Below, in pieces: positions 33,901 to 44,832 of a stretch of 64,000 bases of DNA. Position 1 is the stretch's first letter; the number at the start of each line of letters is the position of its first letter. Origin of the DNA: Choanephora cucurbitarum (taxonomy: Eukaryota > Mucoromycota > Mucoromycetes > Mucorales > Choanephoraceae); NCBI GenBank assembly GCA_025331435.1, contig JAIWNI010000041.1, positions 124,001 through 188,000 of the forward strand. Reading direction: 5' to 3'. Made by a program: the position numbers and the translations under genes. The notes under the pieces were generated by a model. The model ran no database searches and had not been told where the DNA came from. It worked only from the letters and a program-made list of their open reading frames with translations.

Positions 33901-34320
33901 TTTATCTATTGGATCAAGATAAAGATGTATCTGAACAAAGAGCCTATAAAGACTATTTAAATAGTTACATTGATTGGATGAATACAACCAAAGGCATCGA
34001 CCCATCTCAACTAAAACCTTCATTTTTAAGCAGGTAAAGTTTCTTTTTTTTATTGCAATTATGATGTCCTACTCATCTCCATAAATAGAACATTACAGCC
34101 AAATGATTATCATTTCAAGTATTCACACATTCGATCTCAACTAAGATATAAAATTCAAGAAAAGACATACCATATGTACTATATTGTTGATTCAGAAGAT
34201 ATCCTTTATCGAAAACCACTGAATGTAGTACAAGATAATACTAGCTATAAATGGAATGAATGGTTAACACGTAAAGGAAATGATACATTATCTGCTCAAA
34301 CAAAGGCCTTATTTGAATAA
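30962..34320 (+). CDS. SIN3: SIN3 transcriptional corepressor scaffold
   Basis: 999 residues, seven exons: 30962-30990, 31053-31481, 31553-33381, 33445-33614, 33665-33817, 33876-34033 and 34089-34320 (phases 2, 2, 1, 0, 0, 2). SIN3 is the nuclear scaffold that recruits Rpd3-type histone deacetylases. Three paired amphipathic helix domains are visible: PAH1 about 119-186 ([22 protein letters not shown]), PAH2 about 218-287 ([22 protein letters not shown]) and PAH3 about 330-392. The HDAC-interaction domain follows (about 408-765, with SYRSVPQDW and the [13 protein letters not shown] segment), then the C-terminal Sin3 region with WMNTTKG. The Pro/Ser-rich N-terminus supports the extra 5' exons. 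The protein is shorter than yeast Sin3 (1536) but complete in domains. Confidence 0.95.
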
Positions 34321-34411
34321 TAAAGAGAAAATGTGTAATATGATTATTATAGTTTATTGTTTTTTTTTATACAAGATAATACAAGATAGGTACAGATATA
34401 TATATATTTTT

Positions 34412-35529
34412 TTAGTTCTTTACAACAGCTCTGTAACGAGGCTTACCATCACGAACAAATTGAATGGCTTCATTGATGTTTTCCATGGGGAAAGTGTTGA
34501 CCCAGGTCTTAATGTTGTGTTCACCAGCAAAATCAAGACATTCTTGAATGACAGAGGGAGAACCAATGAAAGAAGCAGCAATAGTCAATTGCTTACCACA
34601 CATGACAAAAGCAGACATACCAGAGAGAGGTACTTCGGGAATATCACAGAGAATAAAGATACCGTTGTTCTTCAACATCTTGAAGTATTGATCCCAACAC
34701 TTGTTGACAATCTTGGTAGCCAAGATATGAGTGAAGGTGTTATAATGAGGTTCCATCTGTTCTTCCTTTTGCATCAACACGTATTCATCACAACCGAGCT
34801 TCTTAGCATCATGAACCTTATCGGGAATCACATCAAAGGCAACGACTTCAGCACCCATGGCCTTAGCCCATTGAACAGCAAAGTGACCAAGACCGCCCAT
34901 ACCGAGCACAGCAACCTTGGAACCCTTACCGACATTGTAACGCTTCAAGGGAGCAAAAGTAGTGACACCACCACAGAGGAAAGAGGCAGCGACTTCAGAT
35001 TCCAAATCATCAGGTACCTTGACAACAAAGTTTTGGTTACCTCTCCACTTCTTGGCGAAACCACCGTAGGTCTTGTCTTTATGGTCATTGTCGTAATGGT
35101 CGTTGAAGGTCCAAACACAGTGAGTGGAGCAAAGGTTTTCCATGTCCTTCTTACAGTAGTCACAGTGGCCACAAGAGGCAGATTGACAACCGACACCACA
35201 ACGGTCACCGACCTTGATACGGGTGACATTGTTACCCACCTTGGTGACGCGACCGATGATTTCGTGGCCTACAACACAAGGGAAATCGGTAGGACCCCAA
35301 CCTTCGTCAATGGTGTGAATATCAGTACCACAGACACCACAACAGATGACATCCATTTGGACCATATCTTCGTCCCAGTGACAGAAGTTGACTTCCATAG
35401 GTTCAAGGGCGGCACCTGAAAAAGGTTCAATTGAATAAGTCAATTGACACGTTCACACACATACGAAGATAAATGAATTGACTTACCCTTGGATTTACAG
35501 ACGTAGGCAGTAAAGGTTTCTTCAGACAT
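34412..35529 (-). CDS. Zinc-dependent alcohol dehydrogenase, NADP type (ADH6/CAD-like)
   Basis: 348 residues. Exons are 35529-35487 and 35415-34412 (phase 1). Medium-chain dehydrogenase that reduces aldehydes or oxidises alcohols with NADP(H). Catalytic zinc ligands are in GVCGTDIH, GHE and the later Cys; the structural zinc site is CGHCDYCKKDMENLC. The Rossmann motif is GMGGLGHFAVQWAKAMGAEV, and YGGFAKKW plus GEMLxx-like elements match the cinnamyl-alcohol-dehydrogenase group. Codon choice is strongly biased to C-ending codons, suggesting high expression, and creates a spurious 379-codon antisense frame. The upstream region holds a perfect 16-bp palindrome. Confidence 0.95.
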
Positions 35530-36971
35530 TGTTATTAATTGAGTATTGAGAAATACAGATAGTAAAATAAAATAAAAAAAGAGAGAGAAAAGGGTTCAAC
35601 ATGCGTTGGTTTATATACTATGATTGCATAAAGCACTAATTTTACGCGGCGCTTTTTCCTTTTGACAAAAAAGGGTCAGTGAAACCCTTGTTGCCAATAA
35701 TAAACCTTACTTTTTCTTTTTTTGCATAAATCAGCCGATTTTTTCAGTTATACTACGTATATCACTATCAGATCTATCTACCAGCCAAAAAAAAAGAAGG
35801 TGATGCTTGACCATTTTCACACCCACTTTTGAACATACGATATCTGAGTACATGATAAACTTTTTTTTTTACTCTTCTTCTAGAACACTTGTAAATTCAT
35901 CAGGGTTGTTTTAACCTTTTAATATAAAAAAAAAAAGGGCATTAACGCCATATGGCGTTTATATCACCATGACATGTAGAACTATTCCTTCTCTCTCTTT
36001 GGTGCGTCTATCTTTTTTTTTTAGTGCCTGTAATACACCCTTTCTATTTACCAAATAAAGAGATACCAGGTCCACCCCACAGACGTTTTATTTTCCATGT
36101 TTGTATTAAATCGTTTCATCTTTGTGTGTAATTTTTTTTTCTCGTACGTTTTAGACGATCTGAATTTGATAAATTATAGCTTTATCAACCATCTCCCCTT
36201 CCTAAGGCAATCAGATTTACCGGCCAAGTTAAGCTAGGATTCCGGTTTATTCCAAGTCTCGGAGAGTGAACGAGGTTTTCATTTTCCCTTTGAGAAAATC
36301 TTTTGTATGGCCTGAATTTTACGTGTGAACTATTGGTTCAATGGTACCTTGAAGCCAAAACAAACCTTAATTTTTTCTTTTACTTCTAGAACAGACGAAT
36401 GGGCATGATTCGCGACACTTGAAGATTTTGCCCGGAAATAAAAGTAGTGGTTCTAACATCACAAAAAGAAAAGGGTCTTGTTGATGTCTATAATATTTTG
36501 TAGTCGTGCTCATAATATAAGGTGTCTTTTGTCACTGTATGCTCAAATCGTTCAATTTCACTGGTTTATACTACAAGCCCCAAAATAGGCTTCAACTTTA
36601 ATCAAAAGCTAAAGGTTGTCCTAAAAAGTAAGCTTAAATAACAACCTCTAGTCGATAAAGTTGACTGGGGGGTTGTTCAATGGTCTTTTTCTGAGTGATG
36701 TAAATAAGACAATATCTTTAACCTAGAGTTTACATTGACAACAAATGATAATTTTCTTCTTGTATTACAAAATGTATAACGACAGATGCATGTCATTTTT
36801 ATGTTAGTGATAAATAGTCTAATCCAACATTTTTTATTTCCCATAGAGGATAATAGTATAAGCTTTTCTCATTGAGTTCTTTACACAACACACTAGTACA
36901 AAAAAATCCAATGGATGAAATATGTAACTTTCTATACATTAAGTTTGATCTTCCAAATTTGAACTTTATTA
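35530..36971. other. Intergenic region between the alcohol dehydrogenase and ASCC2/Cue3 genes
   Basis: About 1.4 kb of AT-rich DNA. The left part should be the promoter of the alcohol dehydrogenase and the right end the 3' UTR of the ASCC2-like gene. Apart from the 16-bp palindrome at 35944-35959, no ORF, tRNA or repeat could be supported. Confidence 0.6.
35944..35959. promoter_or_regulatory. Perfect 16-bp palindrome upstream of the alcohol dehydrogenase
   Basis: AACGCCATATGGCGTT is a complete inverted repeat about 415 bp upstream of the dehydrogenase start codon. Its form fits a site for a dimeric regulator. Function is inferred from symmetry and place only. Confidence 0.5.
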
Positions 36972-39095
36972 TCAAGCAGGTGGTGGACCTGCTTTAGCCA
37001 TTTTTCTATCGCGTTGTGTCTTTCGGTTATGATTACCAAATCTAGCTTTGTTTTTGTTTTTATAGGCTTTATCTCTAGCATCATTTGAATTCTCATCCTT
37101 GTTTGTCTTGGTTTCGGGTGCAGGAGACCGAGTATTGTCCTTTTTGTTCCCGGATGAACGATTGTCTTTCTTTTGTTCAGTGGGTTTTGATTGTTCAGTC
37201 GACTTCTTTTGTTCAGCTGGCTTCTTTTGTTCAGCTGGCTTCTTGTTGTCTGCTTCGTTCGGTAGGCTTGTTTGCTGACCATTGTACAACATGTACTTAT
37301 CTAAAATTCTCTCTTTTCTAGGCTACATTCATGCAAAGTCAATAGACACTCTAAATTACATGGCCTATACAACAAAACTTACGTTTCGGTTTAGCATGAT
37401 GGCCCATCCTTCTATTTGTTCATCTGACATGCCTGTCTTTTTCTTAAGTTCGATTCTTGCCTTTGACTTTCTTCCTTCTCGATTGCGATCAAATACACTG
37501 GGTGTCTCAACATAGGCATGCACCAGAATACTCTCATGAAAGACACCTGGATCATCTACCTGTTGTTTCTTCTTTACCACATCCAGAGCACTGTCTCCAT
37601 CCATGTCACCAGGTACACCTCCATCATGAATATCATCATAGGTATCATCGTAATCATCATCGTACATATCCACCACACGTTGCAGCACATTCGCTTTCTC
37701 TGACTGAATGAATTCCTTATCGTCCAAGAGACTGTCTGCTGTTCCCTTGTCCTTTTTGCCTGCAAAGACACGAGAGGTATCGAGGGTTCGACGGGCAAAG
37801 ACATCAAATTCATCATTGTCATAGATATTGTGTCGAGAAGCCAGCACACTTTCAGATGGTGTATCGTCAGGCACAGTGCCTTCTAATACTTGACTGACAA
37901 CGGCTTCCATATCAAAGTCGTTTGCCTTTAAATAAGTCTCGAGAAGACGATCATCCAGATGGGGAAAGAGATCATGTAGCTCGGAAATCTTGGTGGCCAA
38001 CAGTTGCCATTCATCACCATCATTCTCGTTGTGTGTTTCTTGGTGTTCAATCAAGCTATCACCCCATGATCCTGTACCTTCATTTGTGTCTCTCACTTGT
38101 TCCATCGATAGACTCAAAAAGGCCAATCGATCTTCTTCACCTCCAAACTGTTGTTGGTTGATGTGGTTTAGCTTTTCACTTACATGGTACTCTACTTGCC
38201 AGTCCATGATCAATGGACCATCCACAAAGGCATAACGAGAAGAATCCAGTCCACTTTGTTCAATGTAATGCAACATCTTTTGACTCCAGACATCCAAAAT
38301 AGTATCATCTACAGAGCTATCCAGCTTCTTTAGTTGATCATGAGCTTGAAGATCTGATGTGTACCCCAATGCCATAAAGAAACGAATGTCGACATATGAA
38401 TTGAAGATGGAGACCATAGTCTGCTTGATGAGGTAGGCTAATGGTGCTGCTGCTGATTCATGCTCCACTGTCTTCTTGAGCAAAGGGATCAAGTGTTGAT
38501 AGCAATCAATCAAGGTTTGATCCAATTCGTTCATGGCATGTTGAATACTTTGGCAAGTAGCAGTAGACAAGAACAGAGCATCCAACAAACGAAGCAGGAC
38601 ATAAGCACGGTGAAGAGCTTCGAGAGAGGCAGGCACAGACAAGGCATTCGGTAAATCTTGAAGGATATCGACCAACATCGTCAGTGTTGAGAGTAAAGCG
38701 GATTCAATGGTATCGTGTGTCGAGAGTTGTTGCATCATGCGTCGTATTTGCAGTGGGTTGGATTCGCCATAGACCACGGCCAATTGACAGAGTTTACTGC
38801 CATTGTCTAACAAAAGTGACTCGGTACAATCTAGAGAAGCCAATCGAGCATAAACTAAGAAAATCGATTTGATCAACTGTTTGTCTGACATTTGAGGGTG
38901 GTCTATATGTTCACTCAAGAGGGTTTCTACAAGTAGAGCCAGTGACGTGTTTGAACTTGTTTCTGAGATAAAATCATGATCAGGCATATCCAATAATTTT
39001 ATCAGTGTCTGTCTCCATGCTTGAAGAGCCACCTTCCATAATTCTTGCTTTACGCCTGGTGTATTTTGGGGAATATAAGGAATGATATCAAGCAT
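36972..39095 (-). CDS. CUE3: CUE-domain protein, ASCC2/Cue3 homolog
   Basis: 687 residues. Exons are 39095-37383 and 37322-36972 (phase 0; the acceptor at 37323 gives NRNPRKERILDKY). ASCC2/Cue3 binds ubiquitin and works in ribosome-quality control and alkylation repair with the ASCC3/Slh1 helicase. The N-terminus YIPQNTPGVKQELWKVALQAW is the conserved ASCC2 helical domain. The CUE domain is at about residues 365-410 (KISELHDLFPHLDDRLLETYL). An acidic stretch follows (VVDMYDDDYDDTYDDIHDGG), then the C-terminal RARFGNHNRKTQRDRK-like basic tail. Short imperfect KKPAEQKK repeats occupy the second exon. Confidence 0.9.
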
Positions 39096-39502
39096 GAAAA
39101 TAAGGCTCTAGAAAAAAAAACAAATGAAGAAAGAAAAATAATTTACACCAAAAAAAAATTCAAATAGCTACACAACTTTGGCTGCGGCATGGTTAACTCA
39201 CTAATTTTTTTTAAAGAAGCGAAGTTGTCTTTTGGATAGACAAACAGCTAAATATAGCCTTGAAAGACTTATAACAGTCAGATATAGTTCTATCCTTCAC
39301 CAGCATAAAAGACCTTGTCACTCTGTAAAAAGAATGAAAATGTAGTCATTATGCAATCTTTGAATACTCCGATAAAGTTTCCTTTCAACTTGTAGTTGTG
39401 TTCATCCTAAGCCAAAAACTGTGATTTCTAGCTGAAGTTTAATTTTTTTTTTTTGTAAATTCGTCTCTTCTTCTATAGTTACTTTAACTTATAACCTAAT
39501 TC
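39096..39502. promoter_or_regulatory. Divergent promoter between ASCC2/Cue3 and WDR61/Ski8 genes
   Basis: About 400 bp between two outward-facing genes, both linked to ribosome-associated RNA or protein surveillance. AT-rich with poly-A/T runs. No operator repeats were recognised. Promoter function is inferred from position. Confidence 0.5.
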
Positions 39503-40682
39503 ATGGTAACTTTTCACCTCTCCTCTAAAAACAATGATCCGGTACTGACTCACTCGAATTAAAAGCCTACTACTTATATTCCAACTGTTGTTAACGATGA
39601 AGGTAGATTCTATCAACTACCGATAAAATGTCATGTACTAATATGCCATTCTAGCTCATGCTGAAGGTATTTGGGATGTAGCTTGGTCTAACCATACCAA
39701 CTTGGTCATTACCGGTTCAGAAGATAACACAATCAAGTGTTGGTAAGTGTCTCAACAAAAACAGCCAACAACCATGAAAGTAACGCGTTATCAAAAGGGA
39801 TGGCACTACAGGTGAACTCAAGTTTACATTAGAAGGTCATACAATGGGTGTGATCTCTGTCGATGCTTCAGTGGATGGCACGCGACTTGTCTCGACCTCA
39901 GTCGATTCCAACATCCGTATCTGGGACTTGACAAACGGTCAACAGATCAAGTCTATCACGGCATCACCTGTTGAAGCATGGAAGGCCAAGTTCAGTCCCG
40001 ATGGCCAACTTGTAGCTACTGGATCACATAATGGCGATATCAATTTCTTCAGTGTGGAAACAGGCGAAAAGGTCAATAGCTTGCCTACCAAGAACAAGTT
40101 TTTGATGTCAGTTGCTTTTGTAAGTCATTCTTTGTTATTGCGGATTTAGGCTAATCAAGAGGATAGAGTCCGGATGGTAAATATGTTGCTGGTGGTGCTG
40201 AAGATGGTGCTATTTATGTATTGAATGTAGAGACGAACCAGTTGGCTCATACCTTATCAGGTCATGCCATGGCTGTCCGTACCCTCTCATTCGCTAGTGA
40301 TAGCAAGACATTGATCAGTGGTAGTGATGACAAATGTATTCATGTGTATGATATTGAACATGGTCAATTGGCATCTACCTTGACTGGCCATTCAGACTGG
40401 GTCTTGTCTGTCTGTGCCAATCCTGATATCAGTAAGCAACAGTTGGCTAGTTGTGGATCAGATAAGAAAGTGAAGGTATGGGATCTTTCTTTGAGATCTG
40501 TATTGGAGACACATGAAGTACACACAGACCAGGTAAAGAAGAGTGCTGTATTTATGTTTTCGTTTACTTATACCTGTTTCATCTAGGTTTGGGGTATTGC
40601 ATGGAATGCAGAAGGTACTAAGCTTGTATCTGGCTCTGATGATAAATCTGTCAAATGGTTTGCTAGTAGTGGATCTTCATAA
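39503..40682 (+). CDS. SKI8: WD40-repeat protein WDR61/Ski8
   Basis: 303 residues, six coding exons: 39503-39505, 39566-39602, 39655-39742, 39798-40119, 40167-40532 and 40587-40682 (phases 0, 1, 2, 0, 0). Exon 1 contributes only the ATG codon; the chain then reads PTTYIPTVVNDEAHAEGIWDVAW, matching the WDR61 start. Seven WD repeats fill the protein (for example SEDNTIKCW, SVDSNIRIWDL, SDDKCIHVYD, GSDKKVKVWDL, SDDKSVKWF). Length fits human WDR61 (305). WDR61/Ski8 is a subunit of the SKI complex that feeds mRNA to the exosome, and in animals also of PAF1C. The last codons end GSS followed by TAA. Confidence 0.92.
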
Positions 40683-41296
40683 AGAAAGAAATTATGATCT
40701 GATAAATACATAAGATATGTGTGTGTGTATTATTTTTGTACTATAGACCTTATATTCAATTAAATAAGAAGGCCAATTTTTTTTTAAATCTTTTCGAATC
40801 TATTTGTGGTTGCTATGGTGATACTATTTCGATACAACTGTCAAAAAAATATTTCAGGAACAAGAAAAGAAAAAAAATATCATTTATCGAAACACATTGA
40901 TTTCGCCTTGCTTTTCTTTTTTCCTTTTTCTTCAAACCAATAGCTCTCATTCTCCCCTCTTTTCAATTAATACAAGCCATAACTGTGCTGTACACTCTTA
41001 TAGTTCCTATTAGAAAGAGAAAATGCTTCCTTTATTTGATCGTTCGATTTCATATTTTGAAGATCCGCAACAATCCAAAAAATAAGAGACGTCATTTTTC
41101 GTCCTTCCAATCAAAGGTAGCTTTTACCATCTAAATAAGGGGAGGCGGATGCAAGGCCAACCCCGAAAAATTAAAAAAATTTAGAAGGGCTTGAACTCTA
41201 GGCTTACCCAAAAGTCATCTTAGAAAAAAGATTTCTTTTTTTTTTCTTGCTTATTCTATCTCTCCCCACTCTCAATTTTTTTTTATAATAATTAAG
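40683..41296. other. Intergenic region upstream of complex III core protein 1
   Basis: About 610 bp, T-rich near the right end (leader of the core protein gene). It probably holds the 3' UTR of the WD40 gene and the promoter of the next gene. No ORF or RNA gene is supported. Confidence 0.6.
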
Positions 41297-43257
41297 ATGG
41301 CTTCTAGGTTCCTCAGCAATACCCTTCAAGCTAACTCTAGCTTGACCAAGCAGGTAAATACAATCAACTTCATCAGTGCTTCATCGAGATTAAATTTTCA
41401 TTCAGTTTGTTCGTCCCATGGCTACTGCCGCCAAGCAAGCTACTGGTTCTCGCATCACCAACTTGCCCAACGGTCTTACTGTTGCTACTGAAGAAAACCC
41501 TTCTGCTGGTGTTGCCACTGTTGGTGTTTGGGTTGGTGCTGGTTCTCGTAACGAACCTGCTAGCGCTAACGGTGTTGCTAACGTCTTGGAACACATTGCC
41601 CTTAAGGTAAAACAAACATAATTTGAAAAGTGTCAATTAATTTCTGCTTTTCTGTTTCTCTTTCTTTTTGTCTACTCTTGCTTTTTTCATCTCTTTTCTT
41701 TTTTGGAATTTGCCAACTACGCAGCTATAAAATACAACACACACATATAGATACGTACTTATACATTCACACACACACAAACATGCAGACAAAGAAGAAT
41801 GACGCACCACATAGAGACACGTATATATTTCAATGGAACAGGAAGCGGATGTGATACGATTCTTTTTTAAAAAAAGAGAGAAAGGGGTGAATAGGAAAAA
41901 AAATCCAACTAGGACAACTTTGCAATGTGTAGAATTGGACTGTATATCACCTTTGTTAGATGATGAAAGAAAGAAAAAAGCTTGAGAGACAAAAAAAAAG
42001 ACAGAGAGAAAGAGAAAAGGAAACAGAAAGTATATCAAAACTCCAATAAACTAACCACATTTCTTTTTTCTTTTATCAGGGTCAAGCTGCCAAGTTTGAA
42101 AAGATCGGTGGTATCCTTAACGCTGAAACTCAACGTGAAACCACCTCTTTCGCCGCCAAGACCTTGAAGGCTAACATCGGTGCCTCTGTCGAAATCCTTG
42201 CCGATCTCTTGAACACCAACATTGACACTGCCGCTCTTAACAACGTCCGTGCTGATGTCTTGAAGCAACAAGAAGCCCTTGCTTCCGACTACGAAACCGT
42301 TGTCTTTGACCACTTGCACGCCACTGCTTTCCAAGGTGAAGCCTTGGGTCGCCCTGTTGTCGGTGTCAAGGAAGCCGTTGAAAGCTTGACTGCTGACGAT
42401 ATCATCAACTTCAAGAAGCAACACTACGGTGCTGACCGTATCGTCCTTGTCGGTTCCGGTGATGTTGATCACGATGAACTCGTCCGTCTTGCTGAACAAA
42501 AGTTTGGTTCTCTCTCTGCTGTCGGTCAAGCTCAACAAAAGAAGGCTACCTTCACTGGTTCTGAAATCCGTCTCCGTGACGATACTTTACCTGAAGCTCA
42601 CATTGCCCTTGCTGTTGAAGGTGCTCCTTACCTCTCCAAGGAATACTTTGACTTGCTCGTCATGCAAGCCATCATTGGTGCCTGGGACAAGAACTTGGGT
42701 GCTGCTGCCAACCTCTCTTCTCGCTTATCTACTGTCGTCAACGAACACCACCTTGCTAACTCTTTCGCTTCTTTCACCAAGGGTTACAAGGACACCGGTT
42801 TGTGGGGTATGTTCGTAGCTACCTCCAACAAAAATCAAATCGATGACTTTGTTCACTTCCTCCAAAAGGAATGGAACCGTCTCTCTACCTCTGTCACTGC
42901 TTCCGAAGTTGAACGTGCCAAGCAACAAGTTAAGGCCGGTTTGTTGTTGAGCAACGACAGTACTTGTCAAGTTGCCAGCACTATTGGTTCTCAAGTCCTT
43001 GCTTCTGGTAAGCACTTCACTGCTGATGAATTGAAGTCCTCTGTCAACAAGGTCTCTGTTGATGATATTCGTAAGACTGCTTACAAGCTCCTTTGGGATC
43101 AAGAAATTGCTGTTGTTGGTCACGGTCCTATTGAAGCCTTGACTGATTACACTAGAGTTCGTGGTAACATGGCTTATAACAGGTAAGAAGAAGAAATCGA
43201 TAAAATACATAAGCATGGATAATTTACTCTTTTTTTTTTTAACTCAATAGATTCTAA
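41297..43257 (+). CDS. QCR1: Ubiquinol-cytochrome c reductase core protein 1 (MPP-beta-like)
   Basis: 455 residues. Exons are 41297-41353, 41406-41606, 42080-43182 and 43251-43257 (phases 0, 0, 2). The basic presequence (MASRFLSNTLQANSSLTKQF) targets mitochondria. The body is an M16 metallopeptidase fold: RITNLPNGLTVATEE, VGVWVGAGSRNE, NVLEHIALKG, GGILNAETQRETT. The HxxEH zinc motif of active MPP-beta reads NVLEH here, so the first His is lost. This fits the catalytically silent core 1 subunit of complex III in the inner membrane. Intron 2 is 473 nt and the last exon only 7 nt. C-ending codon bias indicates strong expression. A residual dual MPP role cannot be excluded without a second beta-type gene to compare. 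Confidence 0.92.
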
Positions 43258-43430
43258 GCTCTGTAAAGTTTTATAATAGTAATAATAAACAACCCCCAAA
43301 AAAGAAGATTGTAAAACAAATATATATATTTATTAGATTTAAAAAAACACACATACTATTTTCTTTTTTATTTGATTATCTGAATGCGACTATAAAGAGA
43401 GAGAGAGAGAAAGGAGAGGGGGGGAATAAC

Positions 43431-44832
43431 TTAAGCAAGTGAACCACAGAATTGTCTTAAATAAGGTGTTTCAATCAATAGTTTTCTAACAAAAGGTTCA
43501 ACTGGTGTCAAATTATCAAACTTCCAAAATCCCCAATGAGCAAAACTATTGATAAAGTAAGGGAAGGTCACCAATCCAACACCAAGCACATACACATTGC
43601 GTAAAAGCAAGACCAAAGGAGAGCGTCTGACGGACAAGGGTAAGACTGTACTCAGCCATTGACCGATAGCCTTTTCAATGATCACAAACACGCCTTGAAG
43701 ACCAAAGAAAATCATTTCTTGGCCCATGAAATGTTCTCGGTAAGCATGCCATCCTGCGTTACACAAGGCTGTATATTCATGTGAAAATCCAGAGGCTAAA
43801 AAGACAGCAAGCGAGGCCAAGGCAATGGCCAGCTGCTTTTGGTTGGTGGATTTGCGGACCAGAAAATACACAGGCTTGAAGGCACAAGCAATCCATGCTG
43901 GTCTAAGTACCTTGTGCCATCGAATGGACCATACTTCTTCTAATGAAACACTGATCAATGGATATTCCATAAGATCACGCCATTCCTCTAAAAGAAAATT
44001 CATAGAAATAATCAGCCACTATTGACATCATGTATCGTTATCTTTACCTGGAGCATATAGGCCATGGTCCACAAAGATGCTATAGAACAATTGCATACAA
44101 CCACCCACCAAATTAAATAAGGTAGTCAACAACATGACACCACTTGAGAAGAACATAAAGTATTTGACAGATGGATTGGCTTCCATTTCATAGACATCTT
44201 TGGCTGTGAATGTCTTTACCCAGGCAATCACAATATCAAAGCCAACAGCATTCAATAAAAGTGAAGGAAAAAGATGATAGAATCTCTAAAGACATCGTGT
44301 TTGTCTATTGTTTCACCTCTCTGTCTTTTTTTTTTGTGTATGCGTATTTTCTCTTACCTTGCTTTTCACAATCTTCTTTTCTTCACCCTTTGTCTTTGTA
44401 TTTCTGACGCAAGACCATAATTCACTGTTCAATTCGTCAAGAGAGGCATACGCTTCTTTTTTGTATAAGAGAGGACCTAGCCAAAAGACATCACTGAACC
44501 GTTGAAACATGGTGACAGGAATCATTTGACAGAAGATACAGACAGGACCTGTTCAAATGAAAAGAACTTCTTTAATATACATCATTGAATTGAATGAGGC
44601 CTTACTTACTGTTAATTTCGTCTCTGTAGATAAGTGGCAAGATTAATAGACTTGCCATCAAGGGTATAGATAAGGCTTGTTTTAGTCTTGTGCCAATTGT
44701 ACTTGTGGGTGTGATTGACAGCAAGACTAATAGAAAGATAGGTGAAAATGTATAGAGCACCAGTTTCTGTACTGGTATGACTGTTCGCCATGTATCCGTA
44801 ATTTCAAAAGGTGGCATTTTTCTGCTTATCAT
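43431..44832 (-). CDS. MBOAT family acyltransferase, wax-synthase-like
   Basis: About 402 residues, many hydrophobic helices, ER membrane enzyme. Exons are 44832-44610, 44548-44358, 44285-44048 and 43987-43431 (phases 1, 0, 1). An in-frame ATG five codons inside (MPPFEITDTW) is an alternative start. The C-terminal half has the wax synthase/MBOAT_2 pattern: EEVWSIRWHKVLRP, a short cytosolic stretch, then FLASGFSHEYTAL, where the His is the expected catalytic residue. Members esterify long-chain alcohols, sterols or secondary metabolites with acyl-CoA. The substrate here is unknown. It is convergent with the core protein 1 gene, 173 bp apart. Confidence 0.82.

Noticed and set aside
34280..35419. 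379-codon plus-strand open frame
   Set aside because: It is antisense to the alcohol dehydrogenase, whose motifs and zinc ligands are clear. The open frame is a by-product of biased codon use.
41950..42000. Possible box C/D snoRNA in the long intron (TGATGA at 41961)
   Set aside because: No D box (CTGA) follows at a suitable distance and no terminal stem is visible.
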